A stretch of 64,000 nt of DNA from Pedobacter sp. SYSU D00535 (GCF_017355855.1 NZ_JAFEWD010000005.1:62001-126000); one strand, 5' to 3'; shown: positions 44,833-54,028, counted from the first letter of the stretch. Program-made: numbers and translations. The notes: generated by a model from the sequence alone, not told the origin.

Positions 44833-45732
44833 ATGAGAAGATTTTTGAAGATTACTATTTTTTTACTTGGAGGCAAGGTTTCCTTATTTGCTCAAACTGC
44901 AGTTATTCCGCTTTATCCAAATGCTGCACCAGGTAGTAAGCCAACTCCTTCCGATTATGTGGAGCATACCGGTAACGGCTGGACAACAAAGGTAAGTCAG
45001 CCTACTCTTACACCGTTTTTTCCCCCTGATGGGAAAGCAAGCGGAGCGGCCATTATCGTAATTCCCGGTGGAGGGTATGCTGGACTAGCAGTTAACCATG
45101 AGGGAGCCGAGGTTGCAAAGCGATTTGCTGAGGTTGGTATAACCGCTTTTCTACTAAAGTATCGACTCCCCAGCGACTTAATTATGCGCGATCGCTCCAT
45201 CGGTCCTCTTCAGGATGCGCAGCGAGCCCTGGAACTGGTCAGGTCAAGGGCTTCAGAATGGAAGTTAGACACTTCAAAAGTAGGGGTGATCGGATTCTCG
45301 GCGGGCGGCCATCTGGCGTCTACCCTTGGGACGCACTACACGAAATCGCACATAGGCAAATCGAATGTAAGTTTAAGACCCAGCTTTATGATGCTTATTT
45401 ATCCTGTTATTTCAATGGGTGAGTTTACACATGGCGGCTCGAAGGAAAATCTGATCGGGAAGGACGCCTTTCAACAGCAGATTGATCTGTTTTCCAATGA
45501 AAAACAGTTGAGACAGGACACACCGCCTGTCTTCATCTTACACGCACAGGATGACAAAGTAGTTCACGTAAATAACAGTCTACTGTTTTACCAGGAAGTA
45601 CTGAAGCACGGAGGTAAGGCAGAGATGCACCTGTTTCAGGCAGGAGGGCACGGCTTTGGCTTGAACAATAAGGCTGGCGGACAATGGTTCGAAAGTAGTT
45701 TGAACTGGCTAAGAATTAACAAGTTTTTTTAA
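44833..45732 (+). CDS. Secreted alpha/beta hydrolase, acetyl-xylan esterase-like
   Basis: A 299-residue exported esterase-type hydrolase. Signal peptide ends near SLFAQ. The oxyanion-side motif IPGGGYAGLAVNHEGAEVA (residues about 77-95), nucleophile elbow GFSAGGHLAS (Ser about 159), acid in LHAQDDKVV and His in GGHGFG complete a catalytic triad. The pattern 'PGGGY..LA..HEG' with 'FSAGGHLA' is that of the BD-FAE/'xylanase B' esterases found in xylan loci, acting on acetyl or feruloyl groups. Being beside GH10, CE15 and GH115 genes, deacetylation of glucuronoxylan is the likely role. It converges on the GH10 gene across a shared hairpin. Confidence 0.82.
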   Translation: MRRFLKITIFLLGGKVSLFAQTAVIPLYPNAAPGSKPTPSDYVEHTGNGWTTKVSQPTLTPFFPPDGKASGAAIIVIPGGGYAGLAVNHEGAEVAKRFAEVGITAFLLKYRLPSDLIMRDRSIGPLQDAQRALELVRSRASEWKLDTSKVGVIGFSAGGHLASTLGTHYTKSHIGKSNVSLRPSFMMLIYPVISMGEFTHGGSKENLIGKDAFQQQIDLFSNEKQLRQDTPPVFILHAQDDKVVHVNNSLLFYQEVLKHGGKAEMHLFQAGGHGFGLNNKAGGQWFESSLNWLRINKFF

Positions 45733-45770
45733 GATAGATTCGACGGGAGGTCAGCGGGCAGTCCAACTTT

Positions 45771-45812
45771 TACTTGGAACCGATCCTTTTAAAGACCGGT
45801 TCCAAGTATCTT
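45771..45812. terminator. Bidirectional terminator between esterase and GH10 genes
   Basis: TACTTGGAACCG / CGGTTCCAAGTA, a perfect 12-bp inverted repeat with a 14-nt loop, flanked by AACTTTT on the left and TCTTTGTTT on the right, so T-rich tails exist on both strands. Confidence 0.7.
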
Positions 45813-45815
45813 TGT

Positions 45816-46907
45816 TTAAAACTTTACAACCTCCCAGTAGGCTTTTTTTGGCTGGAGGTTGGTGTCAAATAGCAAAGGATAATTTTTTCGCCCCCGGGCG
45901 TCTAACCAGGTGTATTTATCAGAAAGGTTCCAGAAAGTGACGCCAGTGATGTTTTTCTGGTATTGGCGAAACACATCGAATACCATCTTGTATTTTTCGA
46001 GTTGCTTCTGCTCCATCTCGGGAGTAAAAGGAGCAACTTGCTTTTGTTGCTCTCCACGAATAAGCTGTCCGCCCTGATTTCCTGAATATACCGAAATATC
46101 CAGCTCGGTAAATTGGATTTGCAGTCCCAGTGAAGAGAATAGTTCGATCGACTTTACAAGCTCCTCACGGCTGGGCGTATTGATAGACCAGTGAGCTTGC
46201 AGACCAACTCCATGTATGGGTACTCCTTTAGCCAGCAAATTTTTCAACAGTTTATAGATCTTTTCCCTCTTCGCGGGTATTTCGGTGTTGTAGTCATTGT
46301 AAAAAAGCACAGCTTTGGGATCTGCCTCATGTGCAAACCGGAATGCTTGCTCAATGAATTCCTCGCCCGTGATCTGGTACCATTTGGAGTTTCTGAAAAA
46401 GGAACTATCGTCAGCAATTACTTCGTTCACCACATCCCATGCATAAACCTTACCCTTGTAGCGCGACACGACTGTGTGAATATGTGTCCTCAACCTATCC
46501 AGTAAGACCGCCTTGCTAACGTCGTTTCCCAGGGAGTCCTTGAACATCCAGGAAGGAGCCTGGGTATGCCAGCACAGCGTATGGCCTCGCATCTTCAAAT
46601 TGTTCCGTACGGCAAAGTTGACGATGGAGTCAGCGTCTCGCCAGAAGTACCGGTTTTCGGCAGGGTGAATCGGTCCCATTTTCATTGCATTCTCAGCGGT
46701 GATGCTGTTGAATTGTTTCAGAATGAGATTACTTTCCGCACCGCCCTCGAGGTCAGAGGGCCGCACTGCAACCCCTATAGGGAAATAGTTCTGATAATAA
46801 TCCTTCAGTCCCTGCGAAGCCTCGTCGCCAGGGAGGGGACTGGCAGCAGTAAGCCCTATTCCAATAATGGCCAGACCAATAGCGATCTTCTTTCTGTATC
46901 TGTTCAT
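45816..46907 (-). CDS. Endo-1,4-beta-xylanase, GH10
   Basis: A 363-residue secreted xylanase (signal KIAIGLAIIGIGLTAAS). GH10 motifs are complete: NSITAENAMKMGPIHP, RGHTLCWHTQAPSW (substrate-binding His/Trp), acid/base E162 in WDVVNEVIAD, YNDYNTE, GLQAHW, nucleophile E268 in IQFTELDISV, and TFWNLSDKYTWL. It cuts internal beta-1,4 links of the xylan backbone and tolerates side chains, giving substituted oligosaccharides for the GH115 and GH43 enzymes nearby. The signal lacks a Cys lipobox, so periplasmic or extracellular location. Its promoter has TTG-N18-TAGTTTTG spacing. No CBM is attached. Confidence 0.95.
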   Translation of the reverse strand: MNRYRKKIAIGLAIIGIGLTAASPLPGDEASQGLKDYYQNYFPIGVAVRPSDLEGGAESNLILKQFNSITAENAMKMGPIHPAENRYFWRDADSIVNFAVRNNLKMRGHTLCWHTQAPSWMFKDSLGNDVSKAVLLDRLRTHIHTVVSRYKGKVYAWDVVNEVIADDSSFFRNSKWYQITGEEFIEQAFRFAHEADPKAVLFYNDYNTEIPAKREKIYKLLKNLLAKGVPIHGVGLQAHWSINTPSREELVKSIELFSSLGLQIQFTELDISVYSGNQGGQLIRGEQQKQVAPFTPEMEQKQLEKYKMVFDVFRQYQKNITGVTFWNLSDKYTWLDARGRKNYPLLFDTNLQPKKAYWEVVKF

Positions 46908-46933
46908 CCTAACTTGTAATTTATCAATCTACT

Positions 46934-46962
46934 CAAAACTACCTGGATTAGATAAAACGCAA
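46934..46962 (-). promoter_or_regulatory. Promoter of the GH10 xylanase gene
   Basis: On the minus strand TTG (46962-46960), 18 nt, then TAGTTTTG (46941-46934), an exact TAnnTTTG. The leader would be about 22 nt. The TTG is embedded in AAGACATTGCG, which resembles part of the GACATTTG motif in the GH115 and HTCS leaders. Confidence 0.55.
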
Positions 46963-47301
46963 TGTCTTGTTTGAGCATATTAAGGGTACAGATGTTTAGA
47001 GAAGGGAATCATTGTAATTGGTGTACACTTCGACACCTGTTGACTAGCAGGAGATTGAAGGATTACTTTAGCCTCCATTGAAGGTGAGAGGCAGCCTTGC
47101 AATGTCATCATCGATTTGAGTTATTGCTTTTGAACATCCGGACGGTTTTTTTGCACAGGAGTGTTTCTTATTCGCTATTGTGATTGCTACATTAGATCCT
47201 TCCTGCAAACTGTTGTTCAGCCGGAAACTAACCGTCCCCGCCTACCTTCGATGGCTTGCAGCAGAATGGAACGACGTAATAAAACCAGTTAATCGTTAAT
47301 A
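46963..47301. other. Intergenic between divergent GH10 and CE15 genes
   Basis: About 340 nt without an ORF. It carries TTTGAACATCC at 47129-47139 and a run of seven T followed by GCAC, similar in part to the GH115 leader. The CE15 promoter is expected here but no exact TAnnTTTG was found on the plus strand. Confidence 0.4.
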
Positions 47302-48846
47302 ATGATAAAAAGCCTGTTTACTGTATTGATGATTGTCGCAACGACTTATTCTGTCGGGGCCCAAACAACCGATGCCCAAACTGCCGCAGCAAATTTACCT
47401 CCTGTAGTGAACATGAGTTCCGACGAGGCTCGCAAGCATATGATGGATCAACTGGGAATCAAAGCACTGAGACCCGGCCCGAGTGCGGACGCCTCGGCAC
47501 CCAATGCCGCCAATTATAACGAGGCCCTCGCTAATCCTTATCCGAAACTTCCTGATCTGCTGGTGACGAAGAACGGAAAGAAGATAAGTACAGCGAAAGC
47601 ATGGACAAACCTACGACGTGTAGAGATTGCGGAGGACCTGGAGCGGGAGGTCTACGGTCGCATTCCTGAAAACGTGCCTGCTGTAAAATGGACCGTTAAA
47701 ATTACCGATCGCGAATTTGTAGGACGAACTCCTGTAATTGCGAAGCAAGTGATCGGGCGCGTGGATAATAGCAGTTATCCTTTGATTAGTGTCGACATTA
47801 ATATGATGCTGGTGCTGCCAACGAATGTAAAAGGCCCTGTCCCTGTGTTGATGATGTTCGGCCGGCCTTCCTTTCCCGCGCCCGCGCAGCCCTCACCGGA
47901 AAACCTGGAAAAGATTAACACCGCATTGAAAGAACTGCTGATACAAAGTAGTCCTGAACTGAAGGCGATCTTTGATCAATACCCGGCTTACAATCCCATC
48001 ATACGCTCGGGCCCGTCGCCCTTTGCGCCGCCTCCGGCAGGAGAGCTTTCGCCCACCGAGCAATTGCTGGCAGCGGGTTGGGGCTATGCTACCATTGATC
48101 CCAATAGTGTGCAGGCTGACAATGGGGCCGGCCTTACAACCGGAATTATTGGTCTGGTAAACCGGGGACAACCGCGCAAGCCGGAGGACTGGGGAGCACT
48201 TCGGGCCTGGGCCTGGGGCGCCTCCCGTGCACTCGATTATCTCGTGACAGAGTCGATGGTTGATGCAAAAAAGGTAGGAATAGAGGGAGTATCACGCTAT
48301 GGTAAAGCGGCGTTGGTGACGATGGCATTCGATCAACGCTTCGCTACCGGTTTAATCGGCTCCTCGGGTAAAGGGGGTACTACTTTGCACCGGAGGGTTT
48401 TCGGGGAAGCGGTAGAGAGCCTGATAGGTTTCTCCCACTATTGGATGGCAGGCAATTACCTGAAGTACGGCGCTTCTGAGGCAAAGTTTGGCAGTAAGAA
48501 TGCCGGCGATCTGCCCACCGATTCCCACGGCCTTATCGCCCTGTGCGCTCCCCGTCCCACTTTTATCAGCTACGGCATCCCTGAAAAAGGCGATGCGCAT
48601 TGGCTCGATCAGCAGGGTAGCTATATGGCAACCGTAGCAGCAGGTTCGGTTTACAAATTGTTGGGCGCTAAAGATCTCGGCGTCTCTAACGACTATATGA
48701 AGGAGAAAATGCCGCCATACAACACGAGTATGCTTGATGGAGAACTGGCCTGGCGGCAGCACGATGGTGGACATACCGATGCCCCCAACATGAAGCATTT
48801 CATACCATGGGCTAACAGGGTTTTGAATTATGATGTAAGAAGGTGA
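47302..48846 (+). CDS. Glucuronoyl esterase, CE15
   Basis: A 514-residue secreted esterase (signal peptide ends at VGAQ). CE15 enzymes cut the ester between methylglucuronic acid of xylan and lignin alcohols. The nucleophile motif G-V-S-R-Y-G-K (Ser about 330) replaces the usual Cys at position 2 with Val; this variant is seen in bacterial CE15 members. Preceding context (RKPEDWGALRAWAWGASRALDYLVTE) and following SSGKGGTTLHRRVFGEAVESLIGF, ALCAPRPTFIS, and the catalytic His in RQHDGGHTDAPNMKHF are also typical. Length is about 90 residues longer than the domain; the N-terminal extra part (residues about 20-110) is a helical linker of no recognised family. Confidence 0.88.
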   Translation: MIKSLFTVLMIVATTYSVGAQTTDAQTAAANLPPVVNMSSDEARKHMMDQLGIKALRPGPSADASAPNAANYNEALANPYPKLPDLLVTKNGKKISTAKAWTNLRRVEIAEDLEREVYGRIPENVPAVKWTVKITDREFVGRTPVIAKQVIGRVDNSSYPLISVDINMMLVLPTNVKGPVPVLMMFGRPSFPAPAQPSPENLEKINTALKELLIQSSPELKAIFDQYPAYNPIIRSGPSPFAPPPAGELSPTEQLLAAGWGYATIDPNSVQADNGAGLTTGIIGLVNRGQPRKPEDWGALRAWAWGASRALDYLVTESMVDAKKVGIEGVSRYGKAALVTMAFDQRFATGLIGSSGKGGTTLHRRVFGEAVESLIGFSHYWMAGNYLKYGASEAKFGSKNAGDLPTDSHGLIALCAPRPTFISYGIPEKGDAHWLDQQGSYMATVAAGSVYKLLGAKDLGVSNDYMKEKMPPYNTSMLDGELAWRQHDGGHTDAPNMKHFIPWANRVLNYDVRR

Positions 48847-49225
48847 TCGATGATATACGAAAATAAGAATCAGACCCTTCAAAGGTTTCGAACACTTAAC
48901 GAACCTAAATAATTAAGTATCAACCCTGTTCATGTGGCAGCGGCCGAATAAAGATAGTCAGTCTATGGTTCGCCTGTTTGCAGGCAAAAAATTATTTCTC
49001 AAAACCAGTTTCTTTGTAGACCTTAATAAACGTGGTGCACAACCTCTTCCAGGCTGCAGGGCTCATAGCAGCTTTACTGAGCCTCTTGAGATGAGTCGCG
49101 CTCTTCTGTCAGAAGCCTTTCAGCACGTTAAAAATACCTGCAGCGGGTTTGTAACAAGGCCATTACGATCGCGCTTTGTGCAGGAATTGAAGTGGTTGTC
49201 GTTGCTCAATTGACATGTGAGCTAT
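48847..49225. other. Intergenic after CE15, no gene recognised
   Basis: Together with the GH115 leader this is a 615-nt gap. A 93-codon open frame in 48932-49213 has no signal peptide, no recognisable domain and odd composition, so it was not called. No strong terminator after CE15 was seen. Confidence 0.4.
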
Positions 49226-49273
49226 TAAATTGAACATTTGTCGCTTCCTACTTCTCCCACCGGCATAGTTTTG
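49226..49273 (+). promoter_or_regulatory. GH115 leader: operator-like element and -7 box
   Basis: TAGTTTTG at 49266-49273 is an exact TAnnTTTG. About 25 nt upstream, ATTAAATTGAACATTTGTC (from 49224) matches the HTCS leader at 55734 in 19 of 22 positions. The normal -33 spacing lacks a TTG, which would fit an activator-dependent promoter. Leader to the ATG about 185 nt. Confidence 0.4.
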
Positions 49274-49461
49274 CACCTAATAGAAATGGTAGATACCCTG
49301 TCTTCGTTTACGACGTATCCAGACTTCCAATTAAACCAAGCAATGATTGTCCGGCTATAGCTCCCGACGGGCTGAAAGTGTATACATCTGGCTGTTCGTC
49401 CGATTTAATTCAGATAGCAAAGTCCGTAAATGACAGTGTAAGAGATTAAGTAATATTAAGT

Positions 49462-52014
49462 ATGAGAATCAAATTAACCCTGATTTTAAGTGTTCTGTTC
49501 TTATGGAATTATTCCAGTGCTCAACCTGTGGCAACCAAGCTGATTGGCTTGCCACAGTACGTAGAGGTCTCGCCTTCGGCCAAAGGATTCGAAATTGCTA
49601 AAAACGGCAATTCCGCTCCAATTTATGTAGATGGCAACGAATGGGCCGGAGTCGTACGGGCGGCAAACGATCTTAGTGATGATATCCGTAAAGTGTCTGG
49701 TACAGCATCCCCAGTGCTAACCGGCCAAAGCCCTGCCAAAGGAAGTATCATTGTAGGCACCATCGGTAAAAGTAAGCTGATAGATCAGTTAATAAGAGAT
49801 AAAAAGATCGATGTTTCCAGGGTTCGGGGACAATGGGAGTCGTATCTGATACAAACAGTAGGTGACCATCTGATTATAGCGGGCAGCGACAAACGCGGTT
49901 CCATCTTCGGAATTTATGACCTCTCTGAAAAAATAGGAGTTTCCCCCTGGTACTGGTGGGCGGATGTGCCGGTTCAGTCAAATAAAACATTGGTTGTTAA
50001 GCCAGGAAAGTATATACAGGAATCTCCGAAAGTAAAATATCGCGGTATTTTCCTCAACGACGAAGCTCCGGCCTTAACTGGCTGGGTAAAGAATTCATTC
50101 GGAACCAACTACGGCGGCCATAAATTCTACGGCCATGTATTCGAATTGATTCTTCGCCTGAGGGCGAATTACCTGTGGCCGGCCATGTGGTCTTGGGCCT
50201 TTTATCAGGATGATCCTCAGAACAGCAAGCTGGCGGATGAAATGGGGGTAGTTATTGGCACTTCTCACCACGAGCCCATGGCCAGGAATCATCAGGAATG
50301 GAGTCGTAAGCGGAAAGAATACGGAGCCTGGAACTATGCCACCAACCAGAAAGTGCTCGACAATTTTTTCCGCGAAGGCATAGAACGCGTTAAAGGGACA
50401 GAAGACTTGATTACGATTGGAATGCGGGGAGATGGAGACGAACCCATGTCGGAAGACAGTAACGTCGAGCTTTTAGAGACCATTGTTAAAAATCAACGCA
50501 AAATTATCGAGGATGTCACCAAAAAACCGGCCAAAGAAACCCCTCAGGTATGGGCGCTGTACAAAGAAGTGCTGGATTACTATGAAGCGGGCATGCGTGT
50601 GCCCGACGATGTGATCATGCTGCTTTGCGACGACAACTGGGGAAATGTAAGGAAATTGCCGAATGAAAAAGAACGGAAGCATAAGGGAGGATGGGGAATG
50701 TATTACCATGTAGACTATGTAGGTGCTCCGCGTAATTACAAATGGCTAAACGTAACCCCGATACAAAATATGTGGGAACAAATGCAGCTAACGTACGACT
50801 ATGGAGTGGATAAGCTATGGATAGTGAATGTGGGAGATTTGAAGCCAATGGAATACCCCATCACGCTGTTCCTGGATATGGGTTGGGATCCTGCAAAATT
50901 CACTGCGAAAAATTTACTAACGCATACCCGTCAGTTTTGTGCACAGCAGTTTGGCGAGGCTCAGGCTGACGAAGCCATGCGCATCCTGAATCTTTACAGC
51001 AAGTATGCCGGAAGGGTAACCCCCGAAATGCTTGACAGGAATACCTATAACGTGGAAACAGGAGAATGGAAGCAAGTATCCGACGAGTATCTTAAGCTTG
51101 AAGCCGAAGCCTTACGTCAGTACATGGCGCTTGAACCGCAGTATAGAGATGCATACAAGCAGGTAATCTTATTTCCAGTTCAGGCAATGGCCAATCTTTA
51201 CGAAATGTATTATGCCCAGGCAATGAACCACAAACTCTATGCAGATAAAAATCCTTCAGCCAATTTTTGGGCAGACAAAGTAGAACAGACATTTAAACGT
51301 GATTCCCTGCTAACCTATGATTACAACAACGTCATGTCTGGCGGAAAGTGGAAACATATGATGGATCAGAAACATATAGGTTATACTTCATGGAATGACA
51401 ACTTCCCGGGAAATATCTTACCAACGATTTATCGTATCAACAATCCGGAGGGAGTAAGCGGTAAGTATGTATTCTCGCCTGAAAAGGGGTATGTGTCGAT
51501 AGAGGCGGAGCACTTTTATGAACGGAAGAATGCGCCGGATACCGAGTGGACCACTATTCCATATATGGGACGTACCTTAAGTGGTATTGCATTGATGCCA
51601 TATGCTAAGCCTGTAAAAGACGCTTCTCTTACCTATAAGATGACCCTGCCCAAAGATGTGCGTTCAGCAAATGTTCATATTGTGGTAAAGTCGACCCTGG
51701 CTTTTCTCGATAAAAGCGGCCATAAGTATAAAGTGGGCTTTAAGGGAGGCAAAGAGCAGATCATCAATTTCAATGCAGACTTAAATGAAGATAAGGAAAA
51801 TCGCTACTCCATTTTTTACCCTACGGTAGCAAGACGGGTGGTGGAGAAAGTAGTTAAGCTGGATGTTCCGGTGACAGCAGACGGGACGCAGCTACTTACC
51901 CTCAGTCCGCTGGATCCGGGAATTGTCTTCGAGAAGATCGTTGTCGATTTTGGGGGATATAAAAAATCGTACCTCTTTATGAATGAGTCTCCCACTAAAA
52001 GGGAGGTGAATTAG
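49462..52014 (+). CDS. Alpha-glucuronidase, GH115
   Basis: An 850-residue secreted enzyme (signal peptide IKLTLILSVLFLWNYSSAQ) that removes (4-O-methyl)glucuronic acid from xylan. The GH115 pattern is clear: SYLIQTVGDHLIIAGSDKRGSIFGIYDLSE, SPWYWWADVPV, KYRGIFLNDEAPALTGW, RLRANYLWPAMWSWAFYQDDP, ITIGMRGDGDEPM, LCDDNWGNVRKLPNE and GGWGMYYHVDYVGAPRNYKWLN, then a C-terminal beta-sandwich starting near residue 680. Length is usual for the family. GH115 acts on internal as well as terminal substituents, complementing GH10. Its last codons and stop are duplicated 2052 nt downstream as part of a direct repeat. Confidence 0.94.
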   Translation: MRIKLTLILSVLFLWNYSSAQPVATKLIGLPQYVEVSPSAKGFEIAKNGNSAPIYVDGNEWAGVVRAANDLSDDIRKVSGTASPVLTGQSPAKGSIIVGTIGKSKLIDQLIRDKKIDVSRVRGQWESYLIQTVGDHLIIAGSDKRGSIFGIYDLSEKIGVSPWYWWADVPVQSNKTLVVKPGKYIQESPKVKYRGIFLNDEAPALTGWVKNSFGTNYGGHKFYGHVFELILRLRANYLWPAMWSWAFYQDDPQNSKLADEMGVVIGTSHHEPMARNHQEWSRKRKEYGAWNYATNQKVLDNFFREGIERVKGTEDLITIGMRGDGDEPMSEDSNVELLETIVKNQRKIIEDVTKKPAKETPQVWALYKEVLDYYEAGMRVPDDVIMLLCDDNWGNVRKLPNEKERKHKGGWGMYYHVDYVGAPRNYKWLNVTPIQNMWEQMQLTYDYGVDKLWIVNVGDLKPMEYPITLFLDMGWDPAKFTAKNLLTHTRQFCAQQFGEAQADEAMRILNLYSKYAGRVTPEMLDRNTYNVETGEWKQVSDEYLKLEAEALRQYMALEPQYRDAYKQVILFPVQAMANLYEMYYAQAMNHKLYADKNPSANFWADKVEQTFKRDSLLTYDYNNVMSGGKWKHMMDQKHIGYTSWNDNFPGNILPTIYRINNPEGVSGKYVFSPEKGYVSIEAEHFYERKNAPDTEWTTIPYMGRTLSGIALMPYAKPVKDASLTYKMTLPKDVRSANVHIVVKSTLAFLDKSGHKYKVGFKGGKEQIINFNADLNEDKENRYSIFYPTVARRVVEKVVKLDVPVTADGTQLLTLSPLDPGIVFEKIVVDFGGYKKSYLFMNESPTKREVN

Positions 52015-52132
52015 GGTAATCAGAATTTTTGAACATAAGATGTAACGTTTGAATAAGAAATCCGTCTGATAGACTGGTTATAATTGGTTAGTTAACGCCT
52101 GCATCCTCCCCGTTTGCAGGCGTTTTTATTTC
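52007..52132 (+). repeat. Direct repeat copy A (GH115 3' end and terminator region)
   Basis: About 125 nt, beginning in the last GH115 codons (GAATTAG) and ending in the T tract of its terminator. It recurs with about 90% or better identity at 54059-54184, a constant offset of 2052 nt. Core shared words include GTAACGTTTGAATAAGAAAT and GGTTATAATTGGTTAGTTAA. Confidence 0.85.
52094..52127 (+). terminator. Terminator of the GH115 gene
   Basis: AACGCCTGCA / TGCAGGCGTT (10 bp, 11-nt loop) followed by TTTATTT. 80 nt past the GH115 stop; copied in repeat B at 54146-54176. Confidence 0.85.
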
Positions 52133-52138
52133 TTTTCA

Positions 52139-52210
52139 CCTGAGGTTGGTGTTATCACCATACCTCTAAGAATCTTGTACCTAAGGTTGGTGTGATTACA
52201 CCCACCATAG
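52139..52210. repeat. Solo terminal inverted repeats of the MITE-like element (remnant)
   Basis: 52139-52164 is an exact copy of the left 26-nt end of the element (starts CCTGAGGTTGGTG, ends ATCACCATACC). Fifteen nt later 52180-52210 is a diverged end (CCTAAGGTTGGTGTGATTAC). There is no interior, so this is a degenerate copy. Confidence 0.65.
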
Positions 52211-52300
52211 AGAAACAGCGGCCTCCGGTTAGAAGGGCTTTCTCTCGTTAAAATGATCGTTTTTTTGCACAGTCAATGGTAGCCCTAGCCTAAACGTACT

Positions 52301-52430
52301 GGCGCAAGTCTTGTATGTCGGCACCTGAGCGCTGAAGACTTGTGACGCTACGATCCGAAGATAGAAAAGTAACTATACTCAGCACAAGTCAGCCAATGCT
52401 CATGCAAACACATTGAAGACTTGCGCTAGA
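52301..52430. repeat. Two REP-like palindromes (GCRCAAGTC / GACTTGYGC)
   Basis: CAAGTCTT at 52305-52312 pairs with AAGACTTG at 52335-52342, and GCACAAGTC at 52382-52390 with GACTTGCGC at 52418-52426. The tail CTTGCGCTAGA is shared with the palindromes at 54040 and 55172, so these are members of one short-repeat family. Confidence 0.6.
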
Positions 52431-52579
52431 TGTGGAGATCGTTTTTTGAGCCTAACTATTAAGACGTTGAGATGATGTCGACTTGAAAGCCATAAAACAC
52501 AAGACTTGCTTAACGTAAAGAATTTCAACGATAATGTTATGCTCATTTTTGAGATAGTTAGTGCCATCGCAAGTGCTTC

Positions 52580-53230
52580 TTATCGTCTAATGTCTTTTTG
52601 TAGTCCGGAGATGAGATCATCGAGTTTCTCGCCATAAAGGTTTCTTGCGTTCTCATAGGACTGGTCTGCAAGAAGCTGAAGGAATTTTTCTCGACCAAAC
52701 GACTCAATAAGTCTTTTAACTAGTTCACCCCCTAATGGATAGATGATATCATTACCAACCCTTAACTTACCTTTCCAAACGTCGATTATCGAGTATTTAG
52801 AATGATTAATGTTTTTCAACTGGGCTACTTTATCCCTTTTCGTTAAATCAAAGTAAACGCAAACTCCTTCTGAAATTAAATATTTTTTTTTGATTGGCTT
52901 AGCCGCGAAGTAGCTGATCGAATGCGTCATCTCGTGCCCTAAAGTGTTGGCGATGCTTGTATGCGTAAGACAAAGAGGAGGCTCAGTGAAAGCAAGAGGG
53001 GTTTTAAGTAATACTTCTCCCTTTTTAAGATCATTCCAGACGAAATAATCAATTTTCTTCGGAAGCTTCACTTTGAAAAAGTTGTTGATTAAATCAAAAG
53101 CTTTTTCTTTTTGCATGATATAAGAGGCGACGTCACCTACCGATGCAATATCTTGGAAGTGAAAAATAAAGTGCGAGGATTCTTTTATTGTCCAAGTATC
53201 ATATAACTCGTCAAAACCTACTCCAAGCAA
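52580..53230 (-). CDS. Zinc metallopeptidase domain (peptidase MA/gluzincin type), probably 3' part of a split gene
   Basis: A 216-residue peptidase-MA-like protein. The zinc motif H-E-M-T-H (ANTLGHEMTHSISYF) and a downstream Glu in ISEGVCVYFD, 19 residues on, fit a gluzincin HExxH...E site. There is no ATG; the first possible start is TTG at 53230, preceded by AAGGAGG with a rather long spacing. The frame continues upstream through 8 codons (SKEVASHT) to the in-frame TAG that ends the TPR gene, so the two were probably one protein of about 348 residues. No signal peptide of its own. Either inactive remnant, reinitiation, or stop-codon read-through. Confidence 0.7.
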   Translation of the reverse strand: MLGVGFDELYDTWTIKESSHFIFHFQDIASVGDVASYIMQKEKAFDLINNFFKVKLPKKIDYFVWNDLKKGEVLLKTPLAFTEPPLCLTHTSIANTLGHEMTHSISYFAAKPIKKKYLISEGVCVYFDLTKRDKVAQLKNINHSKYSIIDVWKGKLRVGNDIIYPLGGELVKRLIESFGREKFLQLLADQSYENARNLYGEKLDDLISGLQKDIRR

Positions 53231-53254
53231 TGTGTGTGAGGCTACCTCCTTCGA

Positions 53255-53626
53255 CTATTTGATTTCCAAACTTTTCAATAAGTTTTCTTTTGCTTTTACA
53301 TAATTACCTAAAGAATAGTAAGAGACACCTAAGTCATGCATCGTCCAGGCTTTGGAGGACAAAGGCGCATTCTCGAAAGCGTTAACTTTTTCCAAATATC
53401 CAATCGCCTCAACGAAGCGGTATTTACGAAATAAGCTTCTGCCCGCTATTTCATAAGCTTGTGCGATTGAGCTATCGCGTTTGATAATATTCTTAGCTGC
53501 TGCAAGGGAAGAGTCTATTTGTTTTCTGTTCAGCATTGTGTATGCTTCTTCAACTGTCTGACCGAAAACAGCATTGCTTAAAGTCAAAAAGGTCGAAATT
53601 ATGATACGTCTTCTTATATGTTGCAT
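53255..53626 (-). CDS. Secreted TPR-repeat protein, probably 5' part of a split metallopeptidase gene
   Basis: A 123-residue protein with a signal peptide (RRIIISTFLTLSNAVFGQ) and about two tetratricopeptide repeats (AYEIAGRSLFRKYRFVEAIGYLEKV and MHDLGVSYYSLGNYVKAKENLLKSL). It stops at TAG 53255 and the same frame continues into the zinc metallopeptidase. TPR followed by a peptidase MA domain is a sensible full-length architecture, so the TAG probably arose by mutation (or sequencing error). Located between the repeat copies, outside the carbohydrate operons. Confidence 0.7.
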   Translation of the reverse strand: MQHIRRRIIISTFLTLSNAVFGQTVEEAYTMLNRKQIDSSLAAAKNIIKRDSSIAQAYEIAGRSLFRKYRFVEAIGYLEKVNAFENAPLSSKAWTMHDLGVSYYSLGNYVKAKENLLKSLEIK

Positions 53627-53776
53627 GCTTTTGGCATTTCAGATATTTACAAGTAAAAGTACCTGTTTGCTATATTTTAGCGACATCGTTTTTTAAGATT
53701 ATGTGTTCGCCCCAAGGTCGAAATCTGTTAATCCTGCGGATATTGCTAGCTCAAACATTTCTTCATCATTATTATA

Positions 53777-53997
53777 CCTGAAGTTGGTGTTATCACCATA
53801 CCTGTGAAATTTATTTTCTTACATACATAATAACCCAGTAAGAGCCTGACTTTGTTCGTTGCCTGAGGAGTATCTTTACTCCTCCGCCCCTTATTGTTTC
53901 TGATTCTTTGCTTACGCATTATATGGAACATGTGATGTCTGGTATCGGGCATGAGTATGAATAGGAAAAATGGTATGGTGATAACACCAACCATAGG
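53777..53997. repeat. MITE-like element, copy 1 (221 bp)
   Basis: Bounded by a left end CCTGAAGTTGGTGTTATCAC (53777) and its inverted copy ending CCATAGG at 53997; the terminal inverted repeats are about 26 nt with few mismatches. The interior has an internal hairpin (GAGGAGTA / TACTCCTC) and a TGATGTCTGGTAT segment shared with the other copies. No transposase is encoded. Confidence 0.75.
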
Positions 53998-54028
53998 GAA
54001 AATACAATAGTAAAACCATAGGCAAATA

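Noticed and set aside
48932-49213. 93-codon open frame between CE15 and GH115
   Set aside because: No signal peptide, domain or plausible start context; composition unlike neighbouring genes, and it lies in a leader region.
53746-53994. 82-codon minus-strand frame and a similar one at 55068-55265
   Set aside because: Both are read-throughs of the MITE-like element interior; their resemblance to each other comes from the repeat.
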